64,000 nucleotides of DNA from VAZQ01 sp035293945 (GCA_035293945.1 DATGLV010000011.1:124001-188000), one strand, 5' to 3'; counted from the stretch's first letter, positions 54,581 to 63,237 are shown. Made by a program: numbers and translations. The notes: generated from the sequence alone by a model not told the origin.

Positions 54581-54818
54581 CCGCGTGGCCGTCGCTGGCG
54601 CCCTGCGCAACAATATCGCGCTGAATTTGCGGCAAAATCCCGCATGCGCGGCGAGCCCGCTTCCCCTTGCATGTCGCGCCCGATATCGTTAGGCTGCTTA
54701 CTAACGTCCAAGATCGGAAGATCGCAGCAATAGGCGTCGCGCCCTCACGCTGCGCACACCGAGGATCGTTGCGGGGACGTTTATTTGGGCCAATCGGTCA
54801 CCGATCGGAGTGTTGAAG

Positions 54819-55673
54819 ATGGTCACGAATTGCCGGCGGAACACGAGCTTTCATCTCAGCGGATTCGCGCTTGCGGTGGGGCTTTGCGGCCTCGCGCCGA
54901 CTGCAAGCTCACAGATCATGGACCTCAGCAAATACCCGATGGCGGGTGGATGGGGCAGAAGCGAAGTCTATGGGTGGGCGCCGCGCGGCGAGAAGCCGCC
55001 GCTGACGCCGGAATACCAAAAGATCTTCGAAGCCAACCTCGCCGATCGCGCGGTCGGCGGCCACGGCACCGACATCATGTATCGCTGCATGCCGCCGGGA
55101 ATGCCGCGCGAGATGTTGATGTATTCGCCGATGGAGATGGTGATCACGCCCAGCACCACCTATATGCTGATCGATCACATCCACGACGATCGCCGCATCT
55201 ATACCGACGGCCGCGGCTGGCCCGAGGGAGAGATCGAGCCGACCTTTACGGGCTATTCGCTGGGCCACTGGGTCGATGAGAACGGGGACGGCAAGTACAA
55301 CGTACTCGAGGTCGAGACTCGCTATCTTAAGGGACCGCGCACGCTGGACGGGTTGCTGCCGACCGCCACTGACAACGAGACAATCGTCAAGGAGCGCCTG
55401 TCTCTCGACAAGGCAAAGCCCGACGTCCTGCGCAACGAGATCACGGTGATCGACCACGCCTATACGCGTCCGTGGACGATCGTGCGCAATTATCCCCGTT
55501 ACATGAAGCCGGGGCCGACCGGATGGCCGGAAGAGGTCTGCGCCGAAGCGCAGGAATGGGTGACGATCGGCAAGGACGACTACTTCCTGAGCTCCGACGG
55601 CTATCTGATGCCGACCAAGAAAGGCCAAGCGCCGCCGGATCTGCGCTACTTCAAGCAAAGCGACAGCAAGTAA
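54819..55673 (+). CDS. Secreted protein with EF-hand-like loop, unknown function
   Basis: 284 aa from the ATG at 54819 (GGAG 8 nt upstream; an in-frame GTG at 54810 is the alternative; positions here may be off by one). A signal peptide (FHLSGFALAVGLCGLAPTASS) is followed by GGHGTDIMYRCMPPGMPREMLMYS, RRIYTDGRGWPEGEIEPTFTGYSLGHW and then DENGDGKYNVLE, which fits a 12-residue EF-hand calcium loop with Asp at 1, Asn at 3, Asp at 5, Gly at 6 and Glu at 12. I recall related uncharacterised exported proteins with the MPPGMPR motif. Function is unknown. Confidence 0.75.
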   Translation: MVTNCRRNTSFHLSGFALAVGLCGLAPTASSQIMDLSKYPMAGGWGRSEVYGWAPRGEKPPLTPEYQKIFEANLADRAVGGHGTDIMYRCMPPGMPREMLMYSPMEMVITPSTTYMLIDHIHDDRRIYTDGRGWPEGEIEPTFTGYSLGHWVDENGDGKYNVLEVETRYLKGPRTLDGLLPTATDNETIVKERLSLDKAKPDVLRNEITVIDHAYTRPWTIVRNYPRYMKPGPTGWPEEVCAEAQEWVTIGKDDYFLSSDGYLMPTKKGQAPPDLRYFKQSDSK

Positions 55674-55713
55674 CCTTGCGTGCCGCGGTTTGCGAAGGCG
55701 CAACCCACTTGGC

Positions 55714-55794
55714 GTCGTCCCTGCGAAAGCAGGGATCCATACTCCTAGGTTCTATCGAAGAGCGGTATGGGCCCGTGCTTTCGCAGGGGCGACC
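55714..55794. repeat. MITE-like palindromic repeat, family A
   Basis: GTCGTCCCTGCGAAAGCAGGGATCC at the left, TCTATCGAAGAGCGGTATGGGCC in the centre and TGCTTTCGCAGGGGCGACC at the right. It lies between convergent genes, just before the 3' end of the PhyH gene. Confidence 0.75.
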
Positions 55795-55804
55795 CGGGCA
55801 CATC

Positions 55805-56854
55805 CTACCTGCCGTGGCACTGCTTGAATTTCCGCCCCGAGCCGCACGGGCATGGATCGTTGCGTCCGACCTTGCCCCAGCTTGACGGATCGCCCACGCG
55901 TGCCGCGATCACACCGCTCCACTCGCCGCCGCGGATGCGCATGGTTTGCGAGCGCGCGCGTGCGAGCAGCGGCCGCGCATAGTCGGGCACCTTCTCCTGT
56001 TCCTCGAGCGGCAGATCGAGCGAGGTGGTGCCGAAATAGTTGACGTCATCGAAGAACCAGCTGCGCGCATACACCATGCAGGCGATCGGCCGGGCCACGG
56101 TGCCGCGGTTGGCAAGGCCGGAATGCAGGGTGCGATAATCGAGCAGCATGCAGTCGCCGCGGCGCACTGCGCCCGCGACCACACTCTCCGGCCGCGGCTG
56201 CACCGCTTCGGGCCAGAGATGCGAGCCGGGCCAGACGCCTGTGGGGCCGCCCACGAGATCGGTATCCATCAGTGGCACCACCGCGTTGACGGCGTAGACC
56301 GGCAGGACCGAGGCGACCTCGGGCTTGGCGAACAGATGGGCGTGGTCGCGGTGCACCGGCTGGAAGGTCGATCCCGGATACGAGACCACGAGCGTGAAAC
56401 TGTTGAGCTGCAGGTCGTTGTCGAACAGCGCGGCAAGGACCTGCCGCACCAGCGGATTCGCATACACCTCCGGCGCCCCGAAGGCGCTGTTCATCGGCGG
56501 CGTGATCTGATAGCGCGCCTCGCCGCGGCAGACGAAGCGATTGGGTGGAGGTTGTTTCGACCGCTCCTGCATCTCGCGCAGGCTGATCGCCCCGTAGCGG
56601 GTGAGATAGTCGCGGTACATCGCCTCGATCGAGGCGCGAGCGAACACATTGCGGAGAAGCACAAAGCCGTGCGCGCTGAAAGCGGCACGTGCCGCGCGCT
56701 CCGTATTCGGCGCCAGCGTCGCGTGCGCCCTCTCCTGTGCGGATACGGTCACAACGAGCTGCTCGGGCAGCTCACCGGCGGCCGGTCGGCTCGCCTTCGG
56801 GGAGTAGCCAAGCTCCGAGGTCCACAGAGGATCGATTGCAGCGATGCCGGACAA
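55805..56854 (-). CDS. Phytanoyl-CoA dioxygenase (PhyH) family protein with C-terminal SEC-C zinc motif
   Basis: 349 aa, no export signal. Non-haem iron/2-oxoglutarate oxygenase core: GFVLLRNVFARASIEAM, FQPVHRDHAHLF (HxD metal pair), GPTGVWPGSHLW, and LDYRTLHSGLANRG with the distal His and following Arg. The last 25 residues, GRNDPCPCGSGRKFKQCHG, form a SEC-C motif (CxC...CH zinc site) of the kind found at the end of SecA and in regulatory proteins. The start is TTG at 56854 in my reading; the first in-frame ATG is far inside, so the N-terminus is uncertain. Substrate is unknown. Confidence 0.87.
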   Translation of the reverse strand: MSGIAAIDPLWTSELGYSPKASRPAAGELPEQLVVTVSAQERAHATLAPNTERAARAAFSAHGFVLLRNVFARASIEAMYRDYLTRYGAISLREMQERSKQPPPNRFVCRGEARYQITPPMNSAFGAPEVYANPLVRQVLAALFDNDLQLNSFTLVVSYPGSTFQPVHRDHAHLFAKPEVASVLPVYAVNAVVPLMDTDLVGGPTGVWPGSHLWPEAVQPRPESVVAGAVRRGDCMLLDYRTLHSGLANRGTVARPIACMVYARSWFFDDVNYFGTTSLDLPLEEQEKVPDYARPLLARARSQTMRIRGGEWSGVIAARVGDPSSWGKVGRNDPCPCGSGRKFKQCHGR

Positions 56855-57042
56855 CCGCGCGCCTTCTTATTCTTCTTGTTCGGATTATTCGGCTATCCGA
56901 AACCCCGCCCCTGCTGAACCGTAGTGGCAGGTATCGAGGCGGCACAAGTAAATAGACTGTAAATCCCGCACCTCTGTACATTGCGCTTCTGAAAAAACGC
57001 TTCTGAAAAATTCAGATTGGCTGGTCTGCGCCCTGCTCGTAG

Positions 57043-57969
57043 CTACACCGGCTCGCGCACCGAGGCCGTAATCGTCGCTGCGGCAGGCGCGGGCTTGCGC
57101 CGCCTGCGTCCGCGCCAGCGCGCGCACACAAGATCGATGAGAACAATCACGAGGCCGACGAGCAACACATACCAGCCGGGGCGCACCATATCGAGATTGT
57201 CGAGGTCGATATCGAACGCGGTCTGCAGCACCAGGAGCGGCGAGACATGGAAGGCAATAGCGATACCGATCGCTTCGCCCGCAAAGGTGAGCGCCGCCGC
57301 CGCAATGCTCAATGCCAGCAACAGCCAGGTGGGGATTTCTTGCGGTCCCTTCCAGCGCCAGGCGATGAGTCGGTAGCCGACGAGCCAAATGAACAAGCCG
57401 GTCACCAGCGTCGGCATGGTGACGTCGAGCTTGGTCTGCTGGAAGAAATGGATGAGCGCGAGCACCGTGATCGGATAGACGAGCTGGTGCAGCCGCCGCC
57501 ACCGCAAGCCGCCGAGCGCCCGCGTCATGCCGTCGGTCGAGGTCGCCGCCAGCACAGCCAGGCCAAGGAGGGCCGTGAAGCCGACGGTCAGGTAGATGCG
57601 CAAGACGATCTCGCTCGCGACCTTGCCGAGATCGAACATCTGGTCGAGCGCATAGAGACTAAGGTGCGCCGCGCCATAGCAGAAGGCGCCGACGCCGAGC
57701 ATGCGCCGCACGTCGATGAGCCCGCCATAGCGCGCGATACGCCTGAGCGGCGTGATCGCGAGCGACGACAACAGGAACATCAGCATCCAGAAGCCGGCGC
57801 GGTGAATGAGGTCGTTGACCGGCCGGGCTGAGAACCTGATCTCGGTCTGCCAGGCGTAGACGGCGAGCGCGATCGGCCAGAGCATAAGTGCGAGCGTCAG
57901 TATCCGCAGCACGGACAAGCGTCCGCGACTGTCCCGCCAGAGCTCGATCGACGACACTGCGCCCGACAT
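57043..57969 (-). CDS. msrQ: MsrQ-like haem-binding membrane protein with C-terminal extension
   Basis: 308 aa. Core helices carry the ferric-reductase-like pattern: LIHRAGFWMLMFLLSSLAITPLRR, RRMLGVGAFCYGAAHLSLYALD, LRIYLTVGFTALLGLAVLAATSTDGMTRALGGLRWRRLHQLVYPITVLALIHF. The His residues of HRAG, AAHL, LHQL and LIHF are the likely haem ligands. MsrQ feeds electrons to periplasmic MsrP, which repairs oxidised methionines. No msrP is adjacent. The usual length is about 200-220 aa; here some 90 extra residues add about three more helices (EIPTWLLLALSIAAAALTF; WYVLLVGLVIVLIDLV) and a basic tail. Confidence 0.82.
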   Translation of the reverse strand: MSGAVSSIELWRDSRGRLSVLRILTLALMLWPIALAVYAWQTEIRFSARPVNDLIHRAGFWMLMFLLSSLAITPLRRIARYGGLIDVRRMLGVGAFCYGAAHLSLYALDQMFDLGKVASEIVLRIYLTVGFTALLGLAVLAATSTDGMTRALGGLRWRRLHQLVYPITVLALIHFFQQTKLDVTMPTLVTGLFIWLVGYRLIAWRWKGPQEIPTWLLLALSIAAAALTFAGEAIGIAIAFHVSPLLVLQTAFDIDLDNLDMVRPGWYVLLVGLVIVLIDLVCARWRGRRRRKPAPAAATITASVREPV

Positions 57970-58188
57970 ATCGCGCCAGCCAATATTGCAAGCAGCCCGA
58001 AATAGCATAACGCCCCGTCCGCCGCCCAGAAGCCGACATGAAGCCGACCTGGAAGCCGACCTGGCGGCGGGGAGGACACGGTTCCTTTACCATCTCGGCT
58101 AACGATTCTTCAGCACAATCGCGTCAAGATGGCGGATCGGGTGGACCAGCGGACTTCCCCGGTCCGCCCCGCGACAAAATGGTGCATT

Positions 58189-58593
58189 ATGCGCGCCACG
58201 GGGACACTCAAGCTGAAAACTTCCGCCGCCGCTGCGGGCGACATTTCGCGCGCCCTGTGGGCCGGCGGCATCATGATCGGCGTGTGTGGGCTCGCCGCCG
58301 TCGCGGCGCTGTTCGTGCACGCATCGTCGCCGCCCACGGCGCGATCTTCGGCTGCGACGGAGGGCGATCTCAGCACCGGGTCCATGCTGGTCGTGTCGCC
58401 GAGCGGCACACGTTGCGCCCAGGGCACTATCGATAACAGCACCTGGCAAATCCACAACCAAGGATGGATCGACTGCGACGAGGCCATCGCCAGGGCTGCG
58501 AGCGCCGGCGCCGACTATCGTCCGACCGGCGGCACGCGCCTCGATATAATCCGCGACAGCTTCCGCGGCAGCACCGCCGCGCGGAACAAGTAG
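58189..58593 (+). CDS. Membrane-anchored hypothetical protein
   Basis: 134 aa. A positively charged start (MRATGTLKLKTS) and one membrane helix (ALWAGGIMIGVCGLAAVAALFVHA, about 22-46) precede a short extracytoplasmic domain with GTRCAQGTIDNSTWQIHNQGWIDCDEAI. The C-x-x-x-x-DNxTxxxxxxGxxxC pattern recurs in short Bradyrhizobiaceae proteins of unknown function. The ATG at 58189 is chosen because upstream codons lack a ribosome site and look non-coding. Confidence 0.68.
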   Translation: MRATGTLKLKTSAAAAGDISRALWAGGIMIGVCGLAAVAALFVHASSPPTARSSAATEGDLSTGSMLVVSPSGTRCAQGTIDNSTWQIHNQGWIDCDEAIARAASAGADYRPTGGTRLDIIRDSFRGSTAARNK

Positions 58594-58744
58594 CGCCGCG
58601 CTTTCGCGCATTCTGCCTTCAATCGCATCACGCCGGCAAAGCGGCCGATCACGCGGCGCTTCCGCCATCTCGCGGGCGTGATAAATTGGCGGGCGCATTG
58701 TGAATGTCGGCAAGCCGGGCAGCGGCAAACCGCGGAGTTCGAGC

Positions 58745-59035
58745 ATGTGCTCTTATATCGTCAGGAAGGCGGCCCTCACCGGGAGCGCCAAGGGCCCGCA
58801 GGGGTGGGTGCGCATCGACACCGCAAATGTCTATTTCGATCATCCCTATCATGCGCCCCTGGACCACGCGCTCGGCATTGATTTCGTCAATGCGGCCGAC
58901 GGCGGCCAGGCGCGCGTCGCGATCGAGCTCAGCGCGCAGTCGGCGCGCGAGCTGGTGGCGCAGATTTTGGCGGCGCTGGAAGAAGGCGAGGCCGAGCACG
59001 GTGCGCACCCCGCCGTGCCCGTCCCGGCAGAATAG
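58745..59035 (+). CDS. DUF6295-like small protein
   Basis: 96 aa. MCSYIVRKAALTGSAKGPQG and WVRIDTANVYFDHPYHAPLDHALGIDFVN are the conserved blocks of a small family annotated as DUF6295, with a His-rich centre (DHPYHAPLDH) that could bind metal. Cytosolic, function unknown. GGAG 6 nt before the ATG at 58745 fixes the start. It ends 2 nt before the convergent amidase gene. Confidence 0.82.
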   Translation: MCSYIVRKAALTGSAKGPQGWVRIDTANVYFDHPYHAPLDHALGIDFVNAADGGQARVAIELSAQSARELVAQILAALEEGEAEHGAHPAVPVPAE

Positions 59036-59037
59036 CC

Positions 59038-60135
59038 TCACGCCGCCATCATGGCTCTCACCTCGCAAACCCGCGTCACGGGCTGAGCGAGATCAGCGCC
59101 CGGCGGCGTCTCGTAGCCGACCGCGCGCAGCATGCCTTGGGCCGGGCACATCTCGACCGCAATGCGCGTGAACGCATTCAGCACCGGTGCCACCACCCAG
59201 TCGAACGTGCCGCGCGCGAACTCGCCGTTCCAGGACGCAAGATATTGCTTGCGATCAAGATTGCGGCTGGCCGCCTCTTCGTAAGAGCGCGTCAGCATGT
59301 AGCGGCTCGACACGCGCGCCTCCCAGGCCGGATGGCTTCGCCGCCAGTCATTGGCCGACGCGGTATCCTCCTCGCGGGTTTCGAAGCCCTCCTCGGTACG
59401 TTCGATCACGCAGCACTCGCCGCGCCGGCAGCCGGCAACCGTGTAGATCACCGGCCGGGCGACCGGTGTCGTTTCCAGGCGGGCCCGCGCCTCGGCAAAA
59501 TTGGTGCAGGTCTCGAACACCTGGCGCAGGAGATGGTCGGGCGGAATGAAGCGGACGCGCGTGGTCGAGAGCGCATTCAACGCAACATCGGCCGGCCGCA
59601 GCCAGGGGTGGCGCGTGCGCCGCCTGAGCGGCGCCTGATTGATCGAGGCCGCGAAGCGCCCGGGCGCCGACGCTGTCAGCACGCCGACGAAGCCCGGCCA
59701 GGTCACGGTGTCGAAAGGACCCGCGGCCCCACCCGTACGCATCACCATTACGTGGCGGCCGAGACCGTGAAACGGCCAGTCCAGCGTCCGCGCAAGCCAC
59801 GGCCCATCCCCTTCGTCGCGCGCGTGGGCAGTGCATCCCCACTGATAGCAGCCGTTGAGAAACCAGATGCCGGAATAATCGAGCGCCTTCGCGATGGCGG
59901 CAATCTCGGGAACATAGGGCGAGGCCGAGCGCTTGAGCCAAGCGCGGGTTACGGCATCGACCGCCGGCACCAGCGCGCGGCCAGCAGCCGGCAGCCAGGC
60001 GATGCAATCATCGCGCAGCGCCTGCGCGCGCGCCGCCTCGGCGACCGCATGCCGCACCCAGCCGCCGGCTTCGATTTCGGCAACCGGGATGGTGGAGAGT
60101 GTCGCCACATTTTGCGTCGCTCGGACTTGGGTCAT
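59038..60135 (-). CDS. Ntn-type linear amide hydrolase / C45-like acyltransferase
   Basis: 365 aa. Central signature NGCYQWGCTAHARDEGDGPWLARTLDW: a Cys followed a few residues later by an R-T-L-D-W strand is the hallmark of the choloylglycine/acid ceramidase/AAT (C45) families, where that Cys becomes the N-terminal nucleophile after self-cleavage. Cys here is likely at CTAHA (about residue 105). C-terminal parts include RPVIYTVAGCRRGECCVIERT and SSRYMLTRSYEEA. The substrate (bile-salt, ceramide or penicillin-type amide) is unknown. The ATG at 60135 has GGTGA upstream. Confidence 0.75.
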   Translation of the reverse strand: MTQVRATQNVATLSTIPVAEIEAGGWVRHAVAEAARAQALRDDCIAWLPAAGRALVPAVDAVTRAWLKRSASPYVPEIAAIAKALDYSGIWFLNGCYQWGCTAHARDEGDGPWLARTLDWPFHGLGRHVMVMRTGGAAGPFDTVTWPGFVGVLTASAPGRFAASINQAPLRRRTRHPWLRPADVALNALSTTRVRFIPPDHLLRQVFETCTNFAEARARLETTPVARPVIYTVAGCRRGECCVIERTEEGFETREEDTASANDWRRSHPAWEARVSSRYMLTRSYEEAASRNLDRKQYLASWNGEFARGTFDWVVAPVLNAFTRIAVEMCPAQGMLRAVGYETPPGADLAQPVTRVCEVRAMMAA

Positions 60136-60355
60136 TGGCGTCACCACGGTTCGCCCTGACGCTTGAATTGAGGCGAGAGCAAGCAATGCAAATCACCAAC
60201 ATCGGCTTAAATCATGGCAACATTCTTGGCACCAATCCATGGGCCGAGGACTTGCGGGAAAGCGGTTTCCACTTCCCATCGAAATGCCCTACTCTCTCGG
60301 CCAAGAGCCCGATAACGCATAACCAACCAAGGCCCTGCCGCGCCGGAGAAAGCCG

Positions 60356-61219
60356 ATGAATTTGGATACAAGAACCCGACTCGAGGTCGTTCCGCTCACC
60401 CGGCATATCGGCGCGGAGATACGGGGCATCGACCTGCGCGAGCAGCCGGACGAGGCGACCGTGCGCGCCATCTATCAAGCCTGGCTCGATCATCTCGTCA
60501 TCGTGTTCCCCGGACAGACGCTGTCGCAGGAAGATCTCATACGGGTCACCGGTTATTTCGGCGAGATCGGCGAATTGCATCGGCCGCCCAAATACTTTCC
60601 CAAGGGCTATTCGAAGCTGCTCCCAGGCATCATGCTCATCTCCAATATCCGCGAGAACGGCGAGCCGATCGGCGCGCTGCCAGACGGCGAGATGATGTTC
60701 CACCACGACATGATCCACGCCAAGGTGCCGAGCAAGGCGACTTTGCTCTATTCGGTGGAAATCCCCTCGCAGGGCGGCAACACCTTGTTCGCCTCCGGCT
60801 ACGCGGCCTACGACACGCTAGATCCTGCGGTCCGTAATGCCCTGGAAGGCCGCAAGGCATTGCATCACTACAATTACGGCTCGACCCAGCGCGGCGACCG
60901 CAGGGGCACCGAAGTTTTCGGCGAATGCATGCACCCGGCGTTCCGCACCCACGAGGATACCGGCCGCAAGGCGGTCTACGTCAACCGGCTGATGACGGTC
61001 GGCATTCTCGACATGCCCGTGGAGGAGAGCACTCCGTTATTGGAGAAGGTGTTCGATCACGCCGAGCGGAGCGAATTCGTCTACGAGCACGTCTGGCGCG
61101 TCGGCGACCTGCTGTTATGGGACAACCGCTGCTCCTCGCATGCGCGCACCGATTTTCCCTCGACTGAGCGGCGGCTGATGCTGCGCACCACGGTGAAAGG
61201 CAGTGTCGAGCCTTATTGA
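60356..61219 (+). CDS. TauD/TfdA family 2-oxoglutarate-dependent dioxygenase
   Basis: 287 aa. VVPLTRHIGAEIRGIDLREQPDEATV at the N-terminus, MMFHHDMIHAKVPSKATLLYSVEIPSQGGNTLFASGYAAYD in the centre and HVWRVGDLLLWDNRCSSHART near the end are the TauD blocks. His and Asp of HHDM and the C-terminal His of SSHAR would bind iron; the Arg of RRLMLRTT binds 2-oxoglutarate. Such enzymes attack taurine, alkylsulfates or phenoxyacetates; the substrate is unknown. GGAG 7 nt before the ATG. Confidence 0.93.
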   Translation: MNLDTRTRLEVVPLTRHIGAEIRGIDLREQPDEATVRAIYQAWLDHLVIVFPGQTLSQEDLIRVTGYFGEIGELHRPPKYFPKGYSKLLPGIMLISNIRENGEPIGALPDGEMMFHHDMIHAKVPSKATLLYSVEIPSQGGNTLFASGYAAYDTLDPAVRNALEGRKALHHYNYGSTQRGDRRGTEVFGECMHPAFRTHEDTGRKAVYVNRLMTVGILDMPVEESTPLLEKVFDHAERSEFVYEHVWRVGDLLLWDNRCSSHARTDFPSTERRLMLRTTVKGSVEPY

Positions 61220-61244
61220 GGCGACTTTAAGCCACTCTCTCACG

Positions 61245-61330
61245 GTCGCCCCCGCGAAAGCGGGGGCCCATACTGCACCGCGCTATCGATGGTCCGCTGT
61301 TGTATGGGTCCCTGCCTTCGCAGGGACGAC
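61245..61330. repeat. MITE-like palindromic repeat, family A
   Basis: GTCGCCCCCGCGAAAGCGGGGGCCC at the left, CGCTATCGATGGTCCGCTGTTGTATGGG in the middle and GTCCCTGCCTTCGCAGGGACGAC at the right. This is the clearest copy, between the dioxygenase and PQQ dehydrogenase genes, and only 36 nt from the next start. Confidence 0.78.
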
Positions 61331-61365
61331 GCCGATGAATGCCTCGAATTTCAATGGAGATTCCA

Positions 61366-63066
61366 ATGACCTTGCAATCAACACGTCACATCCTCGCCCT
61401 ATCTGCGGCCACCCTGCTCGCCACCACCGCTGCAGTATTTGCCGCGGACGTCACCTACGAGCGCCTCCTCAATCCCGAGCCGCAGAATTGGCTGATGAAC
61501 CATCACGACTTCGCATCGCAGCGGTTCTCTGCTCTCAGCACGATCAACAAGGCCAATGTCAAGAACCTGAAGCTCGCTTTCGCGCTGCCGCTCGGCGGCA
61601 CCTCCGGAAATGAATATAACGAGGCGACGCCACTGGTCGACGACGGCATGATGTACATCACCGACGTCTGGGGCGTGGTCTACAAGATCGATGTACGCTC
61701 CGGCACGAGCGGTCGCATCCTCTGGAAGATGGACCCCGGCCAGGGCAAGCCGGACCGCAACCGCGGGGTCGCGCTGTGGGGCAATCTGGTCATCTCGGTT
61801 GCCGGCTACGACGGGCGGGTGATCGCAACCGACAAGGAAAACGGACAGGTCGTCTGGGACAAGAAGATCGGCGACCAGCCCGATCTCGAGCTCACCGCTG
61901 CGCCGCTGGCGCTCAAGGACGTGATCCTGATCGGTGCCTCCGGGGGCGACAACGGCGTGCGCGACTGGCTCGCGGGCCTCGATCCCAAGACCGGCGAGAC
62001 AAAATGGAAGACTTTCATGGTCCCGGCGCCGGGCGAGCCCGGCAGCGAGACCTGGAAGGACAAGGCGGAAGCCTGGCGCACCGGCGGCGGCGCGCTCTAT
62101 GTCACCGGCTCCTATGATCCGGCCACCAATCTCACCTATTGGGGCACCGGCAATCCGGCGCCGCGCTACGATTCCGCCTATCGGCCGGGCGACAACCTGT
62201 TCACCGAAAGCACGGTCGCGTTCGATGCCGCGACCGGCAAGATGCAGTGGTACTTCCAGTACAGCCCGAACGACAACCGCGACTATGATGCGAGCGGCTC
62301 GCAGATCATCATCGACGGCAACGTGAACGGCGAAAACCGCAAGCTGATCGCCCACGCGGACCGCGACGGGTTCAGCTACACGCTCGACCGCGTCAACGGG
62401 CAGTTCCTCAAGGCGACGCAATACAGCAACAAGATGACCTGGACAAAGGGCATCGACCCCAAGAGCGGCAAGCCGCTCGACTATGATCCGGGAAAGGACG
62501 TGCAGACCTATGCGCAGGACTGGAAGGGCGGCGAGGACGTGATGAAGAACGCCTGCCCGGACGTGCATGGCGGCACCAATTTCTGGCCGCACGCCTATAG
62601 CCCGGCGACCAGGCTCCTCTACATCGCCGGCAATGAAGGCTGCGCCGACATCAAGCCGGACCCGACCGCGCATGTACGCGGCAAGTTCGGCGGCGGCGGC
62701 TATGTCAACGACGCGCGCATCACCAGCGCGTTGACGGTGGTCGACCCGGCGACGGGCCAAATGAAAATGAGCAAGGACTTCCCGTATGCGGATCATGCCG
62801 GCGTGCTGGTGACGGCGGGCGGGATCGTGGTCACGGCGACACTCGACGGCACCATCATGGCGCTTGACGATTCAACGCTCGAGGAGCTCTGGCGCATCAA
62901 TGTGGGCACCGGCTTTGTGGCGCCGCCGATCACCTATGCGGTCGATGGCAAGCAATATATCGCGATCGCCTCGGGCATCGGCCCGGTCGCCAAGGCCAAG
63001 CTCGCGCACTCGCCGGAGATGCGGAACCAGCCCAACGCCGTGATGCTGTATGTGTTTGGGCTGTAG
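61366..63066 (+). CDS. PQQ-dependent dehydrogenase (methanol/ethanol family) with lanthanide signature
   Basis: 566 aa. A signal peptide (ILALSAATLLATTAAVFAA) is followed by an eight-bladed quinoprotein propeller with typical W-motif repeats (RVIATDKENGQVVWDKKIGD; LAGLDPKTGETKWKTF). NDNRDYDASG holds the probable catalytic Asp306 and, two residues later, Asp308, the extra Asp associated with lanthanide-dependent XoxF/ExaF enzymes. Asn263 (WGTGNPAP) and Asp195 (SGGDNGVRD, usually Glu) are further probable metal ligands. The vicinal Cys-Cys pair normal in this family is missing. No C-terminal haem domain, so an external cytochrome is needed. GGAG precedes the ATG at 61366. Confidence 0.9.
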   Translation: MTLQSTRHILALSAATLLATTAAVFAADVTYERLLNPEPQNWLMNHHDFASQRFSALSTINKANVKNLKLAFALPLGGTSGNEYNEATPLVDDGMMYITDVWGVVYKIDVRSGTSGRILWKMDPGQGKPDRNRGVALWGNLVISVAGYDGRVIATDKENGQVVWDKKIGDQPDLELTAAPLALKDVILIGASGGDNGVRDWLAGLDPKTGETKWKTFMVPAPGEPGSETWKDKAEAWRTGGGALYVTGSYDPATNLTYWGTGNPAPRYDSAYRPGDNLFTESTVAFDAATGKMQWYFQYSPNDNRDYDASGSQIIIDGNVNGENRKLIAHADRDGFSYTLDRVNGQFLKATQYSNKMTWTKGIDPKSGKPLDYDPGKDVQTYAQDWKGGEDVMKNACPDVHGGTNFWPHAYSPATRLLYIAGNEGCADIKPDPTAHVRGKFGGGGYVNDARITSALTVVDPATGQMKMSKDFPYADHAGVLVTAGGIVVTATLDGTIMALDDSTLEELWRINVGTGFVAPPITYAVDGKQYIAIASGIGPVAKAKLAHSPEMRNQPNAVMLYVFGL

Positions 63067-63095
63067 GTGACGGTACGCGCCACAGCCGAGGCGCT

Positions 63096-63205
63096 GTTCC
63101 CCTCCCCCTTGTGGGGAGGGGTTAGGGGTGGGGGTCGCTCCAAGCTCCGCGCAAAAAGAAGAGCCCCCTCCCCAACCCTCCCCCACAAGGGGGGAGGGAG
63201 CGCGC
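63096..63205. repeat. MITE-like palindromic repeat, family B, copy 2
   Basis: Arms as in copy 1 (47072-47177): CCCCTCCCCCTTGTGGGG to the left and CCACAAGGGGGGAGGGAGCGCGC to the right, about 35 nt apart. Flanking CGCGCCACAGCC and GCTGTGGCTGT are also complementary in part. Lies between convergent genes, where its hairpins could end transcripts from both sides. Confidence 0.75.
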
Positions 63206-63237
63206 TGTGGCTGTGACATGCGCTTCCGCTCCAACAA

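Noticed and set aside
52763..54613. 616-codon reverse-strand frame opposite the ABC exporter
   Set aside because: No domain is seen, and the forward strand carries Walker A, signature and Walker B motifs.
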